Origin: Methylopila sp. 73B
Lineage (GTDB): Bacteria > Pseudomonadota > Alphaproteobacteria > Rhizobiales > Methylopilaceae
Assembly: GCF_000526315.1 (NCBI RefSeq)
Contig: NZ_JAFV01000001.1
Coordinates: 3,226,501 to 3,290,500 of the forward strand
Direction: 5' to 3'
DNA: 64,000 nt
Positions within the stretch are counted from its first letter, which is position 1; each line of letters opens with the position of its first letter. The notes beneath the pieces are model-generated. The model did not search any database. It saw only the letters and a program-made list of their open reading frames with translations, and had not been told where the DNA came from. Position numbers and translations under genes: made by a program. Shown piece by piece: positions 62,451-64,000 of this stretch.

Positions 62451-63218
62451 ATGACGGCGGTCCGCTCCCTTTCACGGCTCTTCGGCGCGATCGTGGTCGC
62501 GCTCGTCGTCGCCGCGCCCGCCCGGGCCGAGCTCAGCTTTCCCTCCTTCACGAACTACGTCGTCGACCAGGCGGGGGTGATCCCTCCGGCCGACGAGAGC
62601 GCGCTCGTCGCGAAGCTGAAGAGCTTCCAGGAGCGCACCGGCCGGCAGCTTGCGGTCGCGACCGTGCCCTCGCTGCAGGGAACCTCGGTCGAGGACTTCG
62701 GCAACCGTCTGTTCCGCGCCTGGAAGTTGGGGGACGCGACCCGCGACGACGGCGCGCTGCTCCTCGTCGCGCCGACCGAGCGCAAGGTGCGCATCGAGGT
62801 CGGCTACGGGCTTGAAGGCGACCTCACGGACGCCGTGTCCCGGCTGATCATCGAGAACGCCATCCTGCCGCGGTTCCGCGCCGGCGATTTCAGCGGCGGG
62901 ATCGCGCGCGGCGCCGACGACGTCATGGCGGTGTTTTCGGGGCAGGCCGACGAGTACAAGGCGCGCGCCGCCGCCCAGCGGGACGAGGAGCCGCCGCCGA
63001 TCGTGCTGATCGTCATGGGGCTGTTCCTGCTGCTCTTCCTTTACAGCTTCATCCGCAGCCTGCGCTCTGGCGGCGTTTCGCGACGCCGGTCGAGTCCCTG
63101 GATCATCGGCGGCCCCGGCTTCGGCGGGGGTGGCGGAGGCTGGTCCGCCGGCGGAGGCGGTTTTTCGGGCGGGGGCGGCGGGTCCTCCGGCGGCGGCGGG
63201 GCCTCGGGCGGATGGTGA
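62451..63218 (+). CDS. TPM-domain exported membrane protein with glycine-rich tail
   Basis: A 255-residue protein with a signal peptide (MTAVRSLSRLFGAIVVALVVAAPARAE), a TPM domain (VVDQAGVIPPADESALVAKL, GDATRDDGALLLVAPTERKVRIEVGYGLEG, about 30-165), one membrane helix (IVLIVMGLFLLLFLYSFI) and a C-terminal Gly/Ser-rich tail (GGGGGGWSAGGGGFSGGGGG), as in the YgcG family. The role is unclear; plant relatives assist photosystem repair as phosphatases. It overlaps the next TPM gene. Confidence 0.9.
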   Translation: MTAVRSLSRLFGAIVVALVVAAPARAELSFPSFTNYVVDQAGVIPPADESALVAKLKSFQERTGRQLAVATVPSLQGTSVEDFGNRLFRAWKLGDATRDDGALLLVAPTERKVRIEVGYGLEGDLTDAVSRLIIENAILPRFRAGDFSGGIARGADDVMAVFSGQADEYKARAAAQRDEEPPPIVLIVMGLFLLLFLYSFIRSLRSGGVSRRRSSPWIIGGPGFGGGGGGWSAGGGGFSGGGGGSSGGGGASGGW

Positions 63219-63847
63219 CGGCTGCAAGCTGCCCGGCCTTGACCGCCGATGACCGGGCGCGCATCGCTGCGGCCGTCGCCGCCGCCGAGGCCCGGACCTC
63301 GGCGGAGATCGTCGTGGTGGTGGAGACCGATCCCTGCGAGGAGGGCGACGCCACCGTTGCGCTCGTCGCAGCGGGTTTCCTTGCGATCGCCGTCGGCGGT
63401 CTGCTGTCCTGGACCGGGCTTCGGCTCGAAGGCGTGGTGATCGCGCAGGCCGCGCTGTTTGCGGGGCTGGCCGCCCTCGCGGCTTCGTCGCGGGTGCGGC
63501 GCGCGCTCGGCGTGGGCCGGCTGCCCTCGCACGCCGCCCATCAGGCGGCCCTGCGGGCCTTCGACGATCTCGGCCTCGCGCGGACCAAGGAGCGGACGGG
63601 CGTGATGATCCACGTCGCGGTCGCGGACAGGCGCGTCGAGATCGTGGCGGACGAAGGCGTCCATGCGGCGATCGCGCCGGAGACCTGGGCGGAGGAGGTG
63701 GAGATGGTCGTCTCCGCCGCGCGCGCGGGCCGCCTGGTCGACGGGCTCGTGCAGGCGGTGGAGACCTGCGGCGCCGCGCTGGCGCAGGCCCTGCCGCCGG
63801 AGCCCGGCCTCGGGAACGAGCTCCCGAACGCGCCGATCGTGCGCTGA
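63212..63847 (+). CDS. Second TPM-domain membrane protein
   Basis: A 211-residue protein that overlaps the preceding TPM gene by 7 bp. It starts with the TPM helix (LTADDRARIAAAVAAAEARTSAEIVVVVE), followed by two membrane helices (about 50-95, ATVALVAAGFLAIAVGGLLSW and IAQAALFAGLAALA), then the second part of the TPM domain (RTGVMIHVAVADRRVEIVADEGVHAAI). The helices interrupt the domain, which defines this subfamily. The two proteins probably function together. Confidence 0.87.
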   Translation: MVTAASCPALTADDRARIAAAVAAAEARTSAEIVVVVETDPCEEGDATVALVAAGFLAIAVGGLLSWTGLRLEGVVIAQAALFAGLAALAASSRVRRALGVGRLPSHAAHQAALRAFDDLGLARTKERTGVMIHVAVADRRVEIVADEGVHAAIAPETWAEEVEMVVSAARAGRLVDGLVQAVETCGAALAQALPPEPGLGNELPNAPIVR

Positions 63848-63851
63848 CGCC

Positions 63852-64000
63852 TCACACCACGCCCAGCACCCAGAGCCAGCCCGAGACCGTGACGACCGAC
63901 AGCGCGGTCGAGACCGCGATGGCGGCGGACGACGTCGTTTCGCCGGTCTTGTAGCGGGCCGCGACGAGGTAGGCGTTGATGCCGCTCGGCATGGCGGCGA
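63852..64000 (-). CDS. AEC-family transporter (5' end cut off)
   Basis: Only the last 49 codons are in the window, on the leftward strand, stop at 63852-63854. The segment reads MPSGINAYLVAARYKTGE, then SSAAIAVSTALSVVTVSG and WLWVLGVV at the C-terminus. That is the terminal helix pair of auxin-efflux-carrier-type transporters. The rest lies beyond the right edge. It converges on the second TPM gene. Confidence 0.8.
   Translation of the reverse strand, partial: AAMPSGINAYLVAARYKTGETTSSAAIAVSTALSVVTVSGWLWVLGVV

Overview
This window is chromosomal DNA of a GC-rich (roughly two-thirds G+C by eye) alphaproteobacterium, most likely of the order Hyphomicrobiales (Rhizobiales). The clues are an Irr-type iron regulator divergent from fabA-fabB-fabI, a PraR-like regulator between lnt and metK, a Mic60-like protein with hemY behind hemC-hemD, an opgG/opgD-type glucan gene, and a maf/ppsR//hemE-hemJ-rho neighbourhood that resembles the Caulobacter-type chromosomal origin. 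I cannot name the genus. No prophage, CRISPR array, transposase or plasmid gene is visible. Layout: 1-7.9 kb holds a Pit phosphate transporter with its DUF47 partner, a Nudix hydrolase, an amidohydrolase, a TraB/GumN protein, a ThiF-like protein, a hydroxyacid dehydrogenase and small secreted or membrane proteins. 8.0-13.7 kb holds irr, the unsaturated fatty acid genes fabA-fabB-fabI, a nicotinate phosphoribosyltransferase and a YitT-type membrane protein. 13.7-18.1 kb is regulatory: an ECF sigma factor, its putative anti-sigma factor and a small overlapping gene, facing a hybrid histidine kinase with two receiver domains. 18.3-29.1 kb is the translation/transcription operon read leftward, rimP-nusA-ylxR-infB-rbfA-truB-rpsO-pnp. 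It is interrupted between rbfA and truB by a 461-bp cassette on the other strand: a DUF559 nuclease gene enclosed by a perfect 33-bp inverted repeat. 29.2-32.0 kb holds a flavin-nucleotide-binding protein, a GlcG/HbpS-type protein, a short dihydrofolate reductase and an FUSC transporter. 32.2-40.3 kb is the rightward run miaB-phoH-ybeY-corC-lnt-praR-metK-trmB, with a strong hairpin just before metK. 40.3-43.2 kb holds a drug efflux pump, a zinc-peptidase-like protein and an alpha/beta hydrolase. 43.4-51.3 kb is hemC-hemD-mic60-hemY, then a copper-type P-ATPase and a DUF302 protein. 51.4-53.8 kb holds a periplasmic glucan biosynthesis gene, tRNA-Thr(CGU) and a TerB-like gene. 54.1-58.8 kb reads leftward: yggS, dnaQ, coaE, aroE, maf and a PEP-synthase regulator. 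59.2-63.8 kb reads rightward: hemE, hemJ, rho and two TPM-domain genes. The window ends in an AEC-family transporter. The most interesting segment is the 396-bp gap at 58761-59156 between the two diverging blocks. It has a perfect TTAA-N7-TTAA CtrA box, several TGTGGA DnaA-box-like repeats, three GANTC methylation sites and AT-rich stretches in a GC-rich genome, and it lies next to hemE. It is the best candidate for the chromosomal replication origin. The DUF559 inverted-repeat cassette is the second item worth pursuing. All functional calls rest on recognised family motifs and gene order; no search was run.
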